The notes beneath the pieces are model-generated. The model was not told the DNA's origin and did not search any database. It was given only the letters and a program-made list of their open reading frames with translations. Shown here one piece after another: positions 1-8,721 of a DNA stretch of 64,000 bases (within the stretch, counting starts at the first letter, position 1; every line of letters starts with the position of its first letter). Made by a program: the position numbers and the translations under genes. This stretch comes from Streptomyces sp. WAC 04229 (GTDB lineage Bacteria; Actinomycetota; Actinomycetes; Streptomycetales; Streptomycetaceae). Location of the stretch: assembly GCF_003947455.1 (NCBI RefSeq), contig NZ_QHJH01000006.1, positions 1 through 64,000 on the forward strand, read 5' to 3'.

Positions 1-1
1 G

Positions 2-496
2 GAGGGCACCGGGGGGCAGGGGACGGCAGCGGGCTCCGGGTCCGGCTCTGGCTCTGGCTCCGGGGCTAATGACAAGGCCGGCAAGTGCCGTACCGATGAG
101 CTGAAGTTCAAGGCGATGGACGCCACCGTCGACGGCGACACCGAGGGCACCGTCGCGGTGGAGCTGACCAACGGCGGCGGCCGGGAGTGCGCGATCTCCG
201 GGTACGCCGGCGTCGATCTGAAGACCAACTCGGGCACGCTGTCCGCGAAGCGCAGTGGCGAGCCGGTCGTCCCGGGCACCCTCAAGGACGGGGAGACCGT
301 GGCCTTCGGCATCCACTACCCGATCAACGACTCGGGCGGCTCCGGCGTCCGCATCACCGGGCTCGTCGTCACCCCGCCCGACGAGACGAAGTCCGTCACC
401 CTCGACTGGCCGGGCGCCGCCACACTGCCCGTCACGGACGGCACCGGCTCCCCGGTGAAGGTCGGCCCGATCGGCAGCGCCGGCCAGGGCGGCTGA
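2..496 (+). CDS. DUF4232-type secreted protein, 5' end missing
   Basis: The open frame enters from the left edge, so the start and any signal peptide or lipobox lie outside the window. What is visible is a Gly/Ser-rich linker (alternating GS, about residues 11-22) followed by a beta-rich domain that starts at a Cys (KCRTDELK) and contains a second Cys (GRECAISGY). Two cysteines, a 'VELTN' strand and the 'C-x-I-S-G-Y' element are typical of DUF4232 domains of actinobacterial lipoproteins and secreted proteins, whose function is unknown. The low-complexity linker suggests the domain is held away from the membrane. Family assignment is by eye; the role is not known. Confidence 0.7.
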   Translation, partial: EGTGGQGTAAGSGSGSGSGSGANDKAGKCRTDELKFKAMDATVDGDTEGTVAVELTNGGGRECAISGYAGVDLKTNSGTLSAKRSGEPVVPGTLKDGETVAFGIHYPINDSGGSGVRITGLVVTPPDETKSVTLDWPGAATLPVTDGTGSPVKVGPIGSAGQGG

Positions 497-580
497 CCGC
501 GCCTGAAGTACCGTCAAACAGCGCCGTGAAGCCGCGGTGTGCCACAGCAGGCGGCGTTGGGGAGAGGAGCAGAGCGAGAC

Positions 581-1432
581 ATGCGGGAGCCGGAGTTCCG
601 TCGGGCCGTGACCGCGGCCACGTCGGCCGCCTCATCACTCGGCCTGGCCACCGAAGACGTGACCGTTCTCCACGACTCGAACAAGCTCACCCTGCGTCTG
701 CTGCCCTGTGACGTCCTGGCCCGGGTGGCGCCCGTCGCGCAGCAGGTCGCGGAGTTCGAGGTCGAGCTGGCGCAGCGGCTCGCCGCATCAGGGTGCCCCG
801 TGGCCGCCCTCGAACCTCGTGTGGAGCCACGCGTCCATGAGCGGGACGGCTTCGCGGTCACTTTCTGGACCTACTACGAGCCCATGGCGCCACCCGAGGT
901 GTCACCGGCCGACTACGCCGACGCGCTGAAGCGTCTGCATGCCGGCATGAGCCGGCTCGACGTCCCGACGCCGCACTTCACGGACCGGGTCGAGCAGGCT
1001 CGACAACTCGTCGTCAACCGCGACCGCACCCCGGATCTCGCCGAAGCGGACCGGCGACTGCTGCGCAACACGCTGCAAAGCCTGAGGAGCGTGATCCGCG
1101 AGCGCGGCGAGGCCGACCAGCTGCTGCACGGTGAGCCACACCCGGGCAACGTCCTCAGGACGCCGAACGGACTGCTGTTCATCGACCTGGAGACGTGCTG
1201 CCGCGGCCCTGTCGAATTCGACCTCGCCCATGCCCCCGAGGAGGTCGGCGCACACTATCCGGGCGTCGACCAGCACCTGCTGCGCGAGTGCCGCCTCCTC
1301 GTACTGGCGATGATCACAGCGTGGCGCTGGGACCGAGACGACCAGTTCCCCGACGGACGACGGATGGGAACGGAGTGGCTCAGCCTGATCCGAGCAGAAC
1401 TCGACCGGGGCGGGGTGGGCGGCCGGAGCTGA
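581..1432 (+). CDS. Phosphotransferase, aminoglycoside/choline kinase (APH) fold
   Basis: 283 aa. The start at 581 is chosen because GAGGAG lies about 11 nt upstream; an in-frame ATG at 539 would add 14 unlikely residues. The kinase catalytic loop is the HGEPHPGN element near residue 183 (a Brenner-type HGDxHxxN variant with Glu for Asp), followed by FIDLE, which corresponds to the metal-binding DxD/IDWE site. This family phosphorylates small molecules such as antibiotics, choline or homoserine; the substrate cannot be told from sequence. The Asp-to-Glu change in the catalytic loop is uncommon and may affect activity. It converges on the TetR gene with only 23 bp between the stops. Confidence 0.75.
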   Translation: MREPEFRRAVTAATSAASSLGLATEDVTVLHDSNKLTLRLLPCDVLARVAPVAQQVAEFEVELAQRLAASGCPVAALEPRVEPRVHERDGFAVTFWTYYEPMAPPEVSPADYADALKRLHAGMSRLDVPTPHFTDRVEQARQLVVNRDRTPDLAEADRRLLRNTLQSLRSVIRERGEADQLLHGEPHPGNVLRTPNGLLFIDLETCCRGPVEFDLAHAPEEVGAHYPGVDQHLLRECRLLVLAMITAWRWDRDDQFPDGRRMGTEWLSLIRAELDRGGVGGRS

Positions 1433-1455
1433 CCGCGCGCTGGGCGCCTGCGTGC

Positions 1456-2052
1456 CTAGGCATGCCTGGCTGTGCGCAACGTATGCCAAAGGGCGTCAAC
1501 GGTCACGCCCACGACGGCCAGGAGCTGCGCCGGGCTCGCCCCGGCTCTGCTCATGACCGCGAGAGACTGGTTCACGGCCGCCATGTGTTCAGCGAAGGCT
1601 TCGGCGTCCGCGTCGGCCAGTCCCCCCGCCCTCAGCGCGGTGCGCAGACGCAGACGCTGGAAGCCGAGCGCCTCCTTGGCGTGCGCCGCGACGGCGGGGC
1701 TCAGCACCGGAATCGCCATGGCCGACTGGGCGATCAGGCACCCATCGGGGAGTTCGGGATCGGCGATGCGCTCAAGGGTGACGTCGAAGAACTCACGAAC
1801 AGCCGCGAGGGGTTCCGAGGCCGCACCCGACAGGGCGGTGTCGTACTTCTCCCCGTAGCGCGCGGCGTAGCGATCCAGGCAGCGCAGGAAGAGCGCGTCC
1901 TTGGCGCCGAGCGATGAGTAGATGGAGCTGCGGTTCAGGCCGGTTACCCGTGCCAGGTCGTCCACAGAGGTGTCGGCGTAGCCGACGCGCCAGAACTGGA
2001 TCATCGCGGCGTCGAGTGCCGTGTCCATGTCGAACTGCTTCTTGCCTGCCAC
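1456..2052 (-). CDS. TetR/AcrR family transcriptional repressor
   Basis: 198 aa. The N-terminal helix-turn-helix is clear: ALDAAMIQFWRVGYADTSVDDLA, then VTGLNRSSIYSSLGAKDALF (about residues 11-52), the classic TetR recognition unit. The rest is the helical ligand-binding and dimerisation domain. The gene is transcribed away from the hydrolase gene at 2248, and the 195-bp gap holds a perfect 10-bp inverted repeat (2108-2131), so it probably represses both itself and the hydrolase. The inducer is unknown; it is likely a substrate or relative of a substrate of the hydrolase. Confidence 0.88.
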   Translation of the reverse strand: MAGKKQFDMDTALDAAMIQFWRVGYADTSVDDLARVTGLNRSSIYSSLGAKDALFLRCLDRYAARYGEKYDTALSGAASEPLAAVREFFDVTLERIADPELPDGCLIAQSAMAIPVLSPAVAAHAKEALGFQRLRLRTALRAGGLADADAEAFAEHMAAVNQSLAVMSRAGASPAQLLAVVGVTVDALWHTLRTARHA

Positions 2053-2107
2053 GTGGCACTTCCTTGCCGGTGTCTTGATGTCTCTGGAGCGTGCTGCACA
2101 CCATTCT

Positions 2108-2131
2108 ATCTTGAACTGACTAGTTCAAGAT
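2108..2131. promoter_or_regulatory. Probable TetR operator between the TetR and hydrolase genes
   Basis: ATCTTGAACT and AGTTCAAGAT form a perfect 10-bp inverted repeat separated by GACT. It lies 56 bp before the TetR start and 116 bp before the hydrolase start. A TAGAAT hexamer on the minus strand (2103-2108) next to the repeat is a plausible -10 element for the TetR gene, so bound repressor would block it. Operator function is inferred from symmetry and position. Confidence 0.75.
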
Positions 2132-2247
2132 GTGTTACGTTGGAGACGTGATCACGACCGCGGGCCCCGCCGCCGTCCGGAACGGCACCACGGGAGCGAC
2201 TTCAACGCCGGCGCAACCGGCAAATCCCACACCAATAAAGGTCTGCC

Positions 2248-3186
2248 ATGACTGACTCAGCGACCACCTCTCAGCATGTCTGCGAAGCCAACCCCGTCCC
2301 CGACCTGCCCCTGCACGACCTGGACGGGTTCACCCACCGCTGGGTCGACGCGGACGGCATCCGGCTTCATGCCGTCGAAGGCGGCCAGTCGACCGGCCCG
2401 GCAGTCGTCCTGCTCGCCGGGTTCCCGCAAACCTGGCAGGCCTGGCAGAAGGTCATGCCCAGTCTCGCCGACCGGTTCCGCGTCATCGCGATCGACCTCC
2501 CGGGCCAGGGCCACTCCGAGCGCCCGGAGCGAAGCTACGACACCCACACCGTCGCCGCCCACGTCCACTCCGCCGCAAGGGCACTCGGAGTGTCGTCCTA
2601 CTGGCTGGCCGCCCACGACGTCGGCGCCTGGGTCGCCTTCTCCCTCGCCCTCAACCACGAGAGTCACCTGCGTGGGGTCGCTCTGCTCGACGCCGGAATC
2701 CCCGGCATCACCCTTCCGGAAACGATCCCCACTGACCCGGCCCGGGTGTGGAAGACCTGGCACTTCGCCTTCCACCTCGTGCCCGACCTGCCCGAGACCC
2801 TGCTCACCGGCCGCGAACGGGAGTATGCCGGCTGGTTCCTGAAGACGAAGACCCTCTCTCCCGACGCGTTCGACGACACCGACCTCGACCACTACGCGGC
2901 TGCCCTCGCCGCCGACGGCGGGCTCCGCGCCTGTCTCGCCTACTACCGGGACGCCGCCGAGTCGGCGCGCAAGAATCTCCGGGCCCTCAACCGCCGGCAC
3001 CTGTCCGTGCCCGTCCTCGGAATCTCCAGCAGCCACGGCTCCATCCCCGACATGGCCGCCTCCATCAGCCCGTGGGCCGACAACACCACCGGAGTCGTCG
3101 TGCCCGACGCCGGGCACTTCATCCCCGACGAGCAGCCCGAAGCAGTCGCCGCCGCAATAGCCGCCTTCTTCGCCGGCGACGCCTGA
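2248..3186 (+). CDS. Alpha/beta hydrolase, epoxide hydrolase / haloalkane dehalogenase type
   Basis: 312 aa, no signal peptide, so cytoplasmic. The nucleophile elbow reads AAHDVGAW with Asp124, which points to the epoxide hydrolase/dehalogenase branch rather than to serine esterases. The likely catalytic His is His290 (DAGHFIPDEQP). The oxyanion motif normally written HGxP reads AGFP here, so the usual His is Ala. Control is probably by the divergent TetR repressor through the operator at 2108-2131. A paralogue with an intact HGWP motif lies at 54974-56002. The substrate is unknown. Confidence 0.8.
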   Translation: MTDSATTSQHVCEANPVPDLPLHDLDGFTHRWVDADGIRLHAVEGGQSTGPAVVLLAGFPQTWQAWQKVMPSLADRFRVIAIDLPGQGHSERPERSYDTHTVAAHVHSAARALGVSSYWLAAHDVGAWVAFSLALNHESHLRGVALLDAGIPGITLPETIPTDPARVWKTWHFAFHLVPDLPETLLTGREREYAGWFLKTKTLSPDAFDDTDLDHYAAALAADGGLRACLAYYRDAAESARKNLRALNRRHLSVPVLGISSSHGSIPDMAASISPWADNTTGVVVPDAGHFIPDEQPEAVAAAIAAFFAGDA

Positions 3187-3297
3187 CGTTGTCCAGAAGT
3201 GGCGGTGGTGGAGCCGACGGCAGCCGGCGAACCAGGCCATGGTGCGTTCGATGGTCCAGCCGGTGAGAGCCCTCCGGAAGAGTCGTGGAGCTGACAC
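3187..3297 (-). mobile_element. IS5-type transposase remnant, C-terminal end only
   Basis: Read on the minus strand, this stretch gives RALTGWTIERTMAWFAGCRR followed by LHHRHF. It matches the C-terminal signature of IS5-family DDE transposases (RHRWxIERTxAWLxGxRRL, where the Glu is the last DDE residue). No start, no N-terminal domain and no terminal repeats are present. The remnant abuts the hydrolase stop codon directly. The matching N-terminal part of the same transposase type lies about 23 kb away at 26652-26979, in the same orientation. Confidence 0.7.
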
Positions 3298-3378
3298 CCT
3301 CTTTCGGTCAGGTCAGCGCTGGAACCAATTGGGGTAGCTCCGCGTGCACGATGCCGGGTCAGGTTTGAGTCTGGGGGG

Positions 3379-4833
3379 ATGAGTACCCGTCCATGGGCCG
3401 TCGTGGAGACACCTGACAGCCGAGGCCTTCGCCGCATCACCATAGGCGGCGAGACGGTCGGCAGTGCCTGGTCATCGGCCGAGCTGCGCAGAATACTCGT
3501 CCGTCAGGGTTACCCGGAGAACTTGGATCTGGATGATCCGGCATCCATATGCTGGCGCGGGGGTGACAGCAGGACCTGGCCCGACCGGGCTTGGAGAAGG
3601 CGCTCGATCATGGCGCTCATGGTGGCCGGTCTGTTCGCTTCCATGGTTTTCAACGTGGTCATCGGATGGCCGGACGCCTCGGGGGCTCTCACCTTCTCGC
3701 AACGGATTACCGGAGTGCTGTTCGTCCTCTCGGGCGTGGTGCTGGGAGTTGCGGCAATCGCAGCACTCGACTACTGGGGGAGACGGCAGTTCAGGGCCTC
3801 CGGAGCGATTGTCCTGCTCGGCACAGTCATTGTGCTGGCCACCGACTCCCTCCTTCTTCTCCTCTGGCTCGAGGAGAAGGAGTACACGCGTTACCTGCTG
3901 GTCTATTTGCCCACCTTCTGCTGGTCCGTATGGGCCTTGTGTATTCTTGTGCGCCAAAAATCGTGGAAGGGCATACCGCAACCGAAGAAATTCGCTGCCG
4001 GAGTGGTCGCCACGGCACTCCTGACGGCGGTCAGCCTCGCCTACTCCACCATGTATCAGCCTGCGGCGGCCCCCATGCACTTCACCATCGAAGCGGAATT
4101 CGGGAAGGCGTGGGAGGACAAGAAACTGCCCTTCGTGCATGTGCCGTTGACGCTGCACATGAAAAATACCGGTGGGATACCCGTGTACATCATCAATGAC
4201 ATCTACACGGTCCGCGGCAGAGCCGCCTTGTATTCCAAAGGTGATGAGGATCTGCTGGAAGAGTGGCGGGAGAGCGTCGGAAAGCAAGGGGCGCGCGAGG
4301 GGGAGGCCGAACTCTATGTCGACCGACTCAAGTACACGACAATAAGCAGCGGTAGATTTTATCATTCCGGTGATTCGCTCGACGTGGGGCAGGAGTACGC
4401 ATTGGAGCGCGTGTTTCAGCTCCCCAAAGACGTCGGGTACGACACGCTGAGTGTTGTACTGCAGATTTCGTACATGCGAAAAGATCGGGGCAGGCTTGAC
4501 GTGGAGGAGTTCAGCTCCCCGCATCCTTCGTGGAACGAGGGTGACCCGCTCTACTACTGTGAACCGGTGATATGCGGGGGGCAGCTCGTCTACCGCGGCA
4601 GGGTGAGACACAACAATAATCTCATCAATGTGACGCGAAAACCTCGTCATGTTACTGCTGTCTGGTCCCCTGAAGGCCGCTTCATTTCCTCGATTTCGTC
4701 TCTCTCCTACAAGTTCTCCGGGGTGGGCGACTACGCGGAGGAGAGGAGGGAGCTGGAGAGATACGGGGCTGCGAGGGCCAGGTCTGCTTCTGAGGTATCC
4801 GTGGCCGAACTGTTGAGATCCGCCGGCGTCTGA
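3379..4833 (+). CDS. Membrane protein with N-terminal small Streptomyces domain, function unknown
   Basis: 484 aa. Residues 1-70 resemble the free-standing 70-aa protein encoded at 38234-38446: both have a short beta start, RRxxIxG, a helical stretch and a closing WRGG...W. Five likely membrane helices follow (about 77-97, 110-131, 142-163, 171-191, 206-222), then a large C-terminal domain of roughly 250 residues that is probably extracellular. The gene looks less GC-rich than its neighbours (AT-rich codons such as aaa, aat, tat), which suggests recent acquisition. The start is supported by the alignment to the small protein; a G-run directly abuts the ATG, so the ribosome binding site is poor. 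I do not recognise the C-terminal domain. Confidence 0.65.
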   Translation: MSTRPWAVVETPDSRGLRRITIGGETVGSAWSSAELRRILVRQGYPENLDLDDPASICWRGGDSRTWPDRAWRRRSIMALMVAGLFASMVFNVVIGWPDASGALTFSQRITGVLFVLSGVVLGVAAIAALDYWGRRQFRASGAIVLLGTVIVLATDSLLLLLWLEEKEYTRYLLVYLPTFCWSVWALCILVRQKSWKGIPQPKKFAAGVVATALLTAVSLAYSTMYQPAAAPMHFTIEAEFGKAWEDKKLPFVHVPLTLHMKNTGGIPVYIINDIYTVRGRAALYSKGDEDLLEEWRESVGKQGAREGEAELYVDRLKYTTISSGRFYHSGDSLDVGQEYALERVFQLPKDVGYDTLSVVLQISYMRKDRGRLDVEEFSSPHPSWNEGDPLYYCEPVICGGQLVYRGRVRHNNNLINVTRKPRHVTAVWSPEGRFISSISSLSYKFSGVGDYAEERRELERYGAARARSASEVSVAELLRSAGV

Positions 4834-4837
4834 CCGA

Positions 4838-6331
4838 TCACTCACCGGTCTTGCTGAGCCAGGTGTCCACCGAGACCCCAAACTGCTCGTCGAGGTACGT
4901 TGCCGTCTGCTCACAGGACAGGGCAGAGGAACCCAGGGTCCCGAACAGTTTGTCATGCGGCACGAGCTCGGCGAGCTCGGTGATGAGCGGTGCGACTTCG
5001 AACGGGCCGTTGGTGTTCTCGTTGTTCTGCAACTGGGCGAGGACGTCGAGCGTCTCATTGCTCTTGTCCTTCGCCTTCCAGAAGTCCTTGACCCCCTCGG
5101 CTTCCCACTGGGCGGGAAGCATTTTCCTCAGTCCCCGTACGAGGTCGGACTCAGGGGTGGACTCGAAGATGGCGCTCGTGCAGAACGCGGCCGCTTTGCC
5201 GAGCGACTCCTCGGGGCGGTCCTGGGCGGAGGCGGATTGCTCCTGTTGGTCCTTCATGCGGGAGGTCTTTTCCTCCAACTCCTTCTTGGCTTCGGACCGC
5301 TCGGCCGCCGAGGCCCCGGAGTCGTTGCTCTTCTTCAGCAGTGCGCTGACCTGCTGCGTGATCTCCGTGAGCTGTTCTCGTTCCTTCGGCGGTGTTCTTC
5401 CGTCGCGCGCTATGTCCGACGATGCGCTCAACGAGACCAGAGTGTTCGAAGTAGCCTGCTTCGACCCCGTGTTTGCAGCTGGACTCTCGGCACCGGCTGA
5501 GCTCTCGGCACCAGGTGAGCTCTCGGCAGTGGATGAGCTCTCGGCCACGTAGGTTGTGTCTTTCGCTGTGCTGATCATCTGGCCCCGCACGTCCTGTGGC
5601 GTCTTGGGGTCGCAGATCATCTCCAGTGTGGAAGTGGTGCGCTTGATCACGAGGATGAGTGTGGAACTTTCCTCGGCCGGTACCCGGGTATCGCCGGCCG
5701 CCCCGAGAGCCGAAGTCACCTGCTTCACGATCTCGGTCAAGTCTTTCCGCAGCTCCGGGGGTGTTCCCGGGTCATTGATGGCCGCCAGCGCGATGGAGAG
5801 ATTCTCCGCGCTCTCGATGACTCCCTGCCTGTCCTGAGGCAGTGTATCCGGGTCCTTCACCGTGCTGATGATGGTGAGCAGCTTTGCCACGGTCGACGCG
5901 AGTTCTTCGGGGACTTGTTCCTTCTCCTCGTTCAGCGTCGTCGTGGCCTCGTCGATCTCCACCTTCTGCTCGGGCGGCGGGTCGGAGGTCTGTCCGTCGG
6001 TATCGTCGGGATCTGACGGCTCAGAGGATTCCGACGTCCCGCTCGGCTCGGAGGTGGGAGACGTCTCGGGTTCCGGCGAATCGCTTGGTGGGGTTGTCGG
6101 TCCGGAGTCCGGTGGCGAAGGGGGAGGCTCGGTGGGTTCTGTCGGATCACTGGGCTTGGAAGGGGGCGACGGCGGAGGATCAGTGGTCTGCGCCGGGGCT
6201 CCGGCATGGCTTCCGTTCGGGCTCTGAGAATCCGTTGCGGCAATCGTCAGACCTGCCGGGAAAGCGAGTGCTGCAGCCAGGAGGGAAGCGTTGGCCGCGT
6301 GAAGTATGTGTCGCCGGGAGATTCTGGCCAT
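4838..6331 (-). CDS. Secreted Ser/Pro/Glu-rich protein, possible Tat substrate
   Basis: 497 aa. The start at 6331 (MARISRRHILH...) is preferred over an in-frame ATG at 6598 because it gives a proper export signal: SRRHILH resembles the twin-arginine consensus and a hydrophobic stretch ending near residue 33 follows. Next comes a long low-complexity region rich in Pro, Ser, Thr, Asp and Glu (about residues 35-125). The remainder is mainly helical, with repeated 'LTEIxxQV' and 'DxxTPPExR' stretches recurring about every 40-60 residues (DPGTPPELRK, DPKTPQDVRG, DGRTPPKERE). It converges with the preceding membrane protein with 4 bp between stops. No known enzyme motif is seen; a surface or cell-wall role is a guess. 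Confidence 0.6.
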   Translation of the reverse strand: MARISRRHILHAANASLLAAALAFPAGLTIAATDSQSPNGSHAGAPAQTTDPPPSPPSKPSDPTEPTEPPPSPPDSGPTTPPSDSPEPETSPTSEPSGTSESSEPSDPDDTDGQTSDPPPEQKVEIDEATTTLNEEKEQVPEELASTVAKLLTIISTVKDPDTLPQDRQGVIESAENLSIALAAINDPGTPPELRKDLTEIVKQVTSALGAAGDTRVPAEESSTLILVIKRTTSTLEMICDPKTPQDVRGQMISTAKDTTYVAESSSTAESSPGAESSAGAESPAANTGSKQATSNTLVSLSASSDIARDGRTPPKEREQLTEITQQVSALLKKSNDSGASAAERSEAKKELEEKTSRMKDQQEQSASAQDRPEESLGKAAAFCTSAIFESTPESDLVRGLRKMLPAQWEAEGVKDFWKAKDKSNETLDVLAQLQNNENTNGPFEVAPLITELAELVPHDKLFGTLGSSALSCEQTATYLDEQFGVSVDTWLSKTGE

Positions 6332-6766
6332 AATGATTCCAGATACGCTTGGCGCCGTGTTGTTTCGTTGATGTGGAAACTTCGCGTTGGCAGCGGCTCC
6401 AGGGAAAGCGGAGCCGGAAGCCTGCGCGGTAGGTATGAACCTACTCTTCACCTGCCCGGCGCCGTCTGCAACGGGAGCACGCAGTCGCGGTGCTGCCGGC
6501 CATCCCAGGGCAAGCGAAGGCCGCGAAGCTGGCACCGACTTCGGCATCATGAGCTGCACTCGCGGCGTGACGTATGCCCAAAGCAACCGTTGTCCCAACT
6601 GTTTCCTGCCACTTTCACGGTTTGCCGCAGCTCACTGCCAGTCGCATCGTAGAAAGCAGGGGAGAGCCTGGCGCACGGCACGTTGTTCGTTTCGCCGGCT
6701 TCCCCATGTCTCCCGCTGCGCCTCCCGATCAAGAGCGGTGCGATGCGACGAGGGAAGGATCTCACC
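6332..6766. other. 435-bp stretch without a convincing gene
   Basis: This lies between the divergent secreted protein (minus) and the amidase-like gene (plus), so it must carry promoters for both. No clear operator or terminator was found. A short minus-strand reading with 'NSWDNGC' near 6580-6620 faintly recalls IS3-type integrases but is too short and degenerate to call. Confidence 0.4.
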
Positions 6767-7636
6767 ATGCCTCATCCATGGATGCCCCACGCCCTCAGGG
6801 CGGACGTCGGGGACCATGCGCCATGCGACCCCGAATTCCCGGCAAGGGCTATCGCGCACATTACGGCGGACAGGGCGGCCACCGCCGAAGCTCCCCTGGA
6901 TCTGGTCCCGTTCGCCAACCTCAAGGGCTTCTTCACCGGCAGCGGCAAAGGCCGGGCTCCACAGATCCTCTGGGATCCCTTCACCGGAGCGTTCGCCCAG
7001 TTCTTCCCCGCCACCTCCCGCAGCAAAGCCGTGTTCGACGCGCCTGGTGGCACTCGTACCAACCGGGCCGGCAGAGTCGTCATCCAGATCGAGGCGTTGT
7101 TCTTCCCGCACTGCCGTGTGAACGGCAAGGTGTTCCCAAGGCTGGTCGACACTCCTTGCAAGGGGTGGGGCGACCTCCACGCGTGGGTCAGCTCGTGGGA
7201 CGTACCGGACGCCTGGCCCATGGGCCGCCCGACGTCCCTGTCCCGCAATACGTGTCCGGCCGACAAGTGGAGGACGCAGGGCGGGTGGTACGCCCACGCC
7301 CATGTCCCGGAGAACGACCACGTCGACCCGGGTTCCTGGCCCGCGTTCGGGTCGCAGCCGCCTCCTTCCTCCCATACCGAGCCCCAGTTCGAGCCGTTCC
7401 CCGGTGCGTCCTTCTTCCAGGCGGGGCGTCAATCACCGATCATCGGCGGAATGCATGGCCGGCTCGTCGCCAAAGACTGCGACCGCTACACGTCCAGCAC
7501 CAGATTCGACGTGTGGGGGCCGGGCGACGTGAGGTCGTACATCGCCTGGCAGCAAAAGCTGGGCTTCGAGGGACGCGCTGCCGATGGCATCCCCGGCCGA
7601 CTCAGCTGGGACAGGCTCGAGGTCCCCAACGTCTGA
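6767..7636 (+). CDS. Phage-lysin-like protein: amidase/PGRP-type domain plus peptidoglycan-binding domain
   Basis: 289 aa, no signal peptide. The start at 6767 has AGGGAAGG 8 nt upstream. Residues about 25-195 look like an N-acetylmuramoyl-L-alanine amidase (amidase_2/PGRP) domain: AIAHITAD (His31) at the first zinc-ligand position, a central 'GGTRTNRAGRVVIQIE', and HAHVPENDHVDPG (177-189), a hallmark of actinophage-type amidases. Residues 211-287 are a peptidoglycan-binding module (FPGASFF...QQKLGF...DGIPGRLSWDRL) that also opens the next gene. The amidase part is divergent. Without a signal peptide, the protein would need lysis, a holin or a dedicated secretion route to reach the wall. Confidence 0.65.
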   Translation: MPHPWMPHALRADVGDHAPCDPEFPARAIAHITADRAATAEAPLDLVPFANLKGFFTGSGKGRAPQILWDPFTGAFAQFFPATSRSKAVFDAPGGTRTNRAGRVVIQIEALFFPHCRVNGKVFPRLVDTPCKGWGDLHAWVSSWDVPDAWPMGRPTSLSRNTCPADKWRTQGGWYAHAHVPENDHVDPGSWPAFGSQPPPSSHTEPQFEPFPGASFFQAGRQSPIIGGMHGRLVAKDCDRYTSSTRFDVWGPGDVRSYIAWQQKLGFEGRAADGIPGRLSWDRLEVPNV

Positions 7637-7927
7637 GGTTTCATGAGCAACAACTGCGGAGCCTTCAGACTTTGCCGAGATGCCGTCAGAAGACGTGTTT
7701 GAACAGCCCCTTTGCGGGTTTGCGAGGGGCTTCCATCAGGCGCATGGTGGAAATAGAGCGACCGTGTCGAACCGACAGGCGCACTCCTTGGCCGACGCTG
7801 CCCTGCTCTTGAACGGGCTTTCTTCGGCGAGCAGACGAGCACGGGGCTTGCGGAAGGGCAGCGTGCTGGGACTCACCAGCTCGGCTCAACCGAACACGGT
7901 GTCTGCTGAGTGAAAGGAGACAGGGCC

Positions 7928-8569
7928 ATGCCTGCTTTGGCGCCATTCCCAGGAGCGAAATTTTTTCACAAGGGACAACGCAGTCCCGTGATCGCGTCGA
8001 TGGGTAAACGTCTGGTGGCGGAGAAGTGCGGCAAGTACCGGACGGGGCCCGGCCCCGAGTGGACGGACATCGACCGGGAGTCGTTCGCCGCATGGCAGCG
8101 CAAGATCGGGTTCAAGGGGACTGACGCCGACGGTATTCCGGGCAAGACCTCCTGGGACCGCCTTCGTGTCCCGGCGTCGTCGCCAGCTCCCGGCGGCCGC
8201 GTCATGTCTCCCGTACCGCGGCACCGCGCCACGACCGCCTACCGGGTGAAGGGGCCTCGCTGGAGCTTGGGCTACCACACCGGAGTGGATTACGCCGCTG
8301 AGGAGGGGACACCATGTGTCGCGGTCCGCAACGGTTCCATAGTCCGCAGCGGGAAGGACCGCAGTTTCGGTGACTTCCTCGTGCTGCGCGCCGGCGGGTT
8401 CGACTACTGGTACGCCCACCTCTCCCAGCAGAACGTCAGAGGCGGTTCGGTCAAGGCGGGCCAGAAGATCGGAGAAGTCGGCCGCACTGGGAACGCAACG
8501 GGCCCTCATCTTCACTTCGAAAAGCGCCCGGCCGGTGGTGGCTTCGGCACGGACGTGCGCCCCACCTGA
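7928..8569 (+). CDS. Peptidoglycan-binding domain plus M23 endopeptidase, lysin-like
   Basis: 213 aa, no signal peptide. The ATG at 7928 has AAAGGAG 8 nt upstream; a GTG at 7910 overlaps that site and is rejected. Residues 5-82 repeat the peptidoglycan-binding module of the previous gene, here at the N-terminus. Residues about 105-210 are an M23 (LytM-type) zinc endopeptidase that cuts cross-bridges in the cell wall: His117 and Asp121 (YHTGVDYA), His164 (YAHLS), and His194/His196 (PHLHFEK). All catalytic residues look intact. With the preceding amidase-like gene it forms a two-enzyme wall-cutting pair in the same orientation. Confidence 0.85.
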   Translation: MPALAPFPGAKFFHKGQRSPVIASMGKRLVAEKCGKYRTGPGPEWTDIDRESFAAWQRKIGFKGTDADGIPGKTSWDRLRVPASSPAPGGRVMSPVPRHRATTAYRVKGPRWSLGYHTGVDYAAEEGTPCVAVRNGSIVRSGKDRSFGDFLVLRAGGFDYWYAHLSQQNVRGGSVKAGQKIGEVGRTGNATGPHLHFEKRPAGGGFGTDVRPT

Positions 8570-8581
8570 CATCCATCGAGG

Positions 8582-8598
8582 CGCCTCTGCAGGAGGCG
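8582..8598 (+). terminator. Hairpin after the M23 gene
   Basis: CGCCTC and GAGGCG pair around a TGCAG loop, starting 13 nt after the M23 stop codon. The stem is short (6 bp) and no U-tract follows, so it is only a possible terminator or mRNA-end structure. Confidence 0.35.
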
Positions 8599-8721
8599 TG
8601 CTGGAGAGAACGATGGACCTCTTGCCGACCGAGATGAAGGTCAATGCCGAGGGCGACGTCGAGGCGGCGCTCTCGGCCCGGCGATGAGGCGGCGGACTAC
8701 CGACTCTCTCCCTTCGCTGGT

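Noticed and set aside
6547-6768. Minus-strand reading with NSWDNGC, faintly like an IS3 integrase
   Set aside because: Only a few residues agree and there is no second motif around it.
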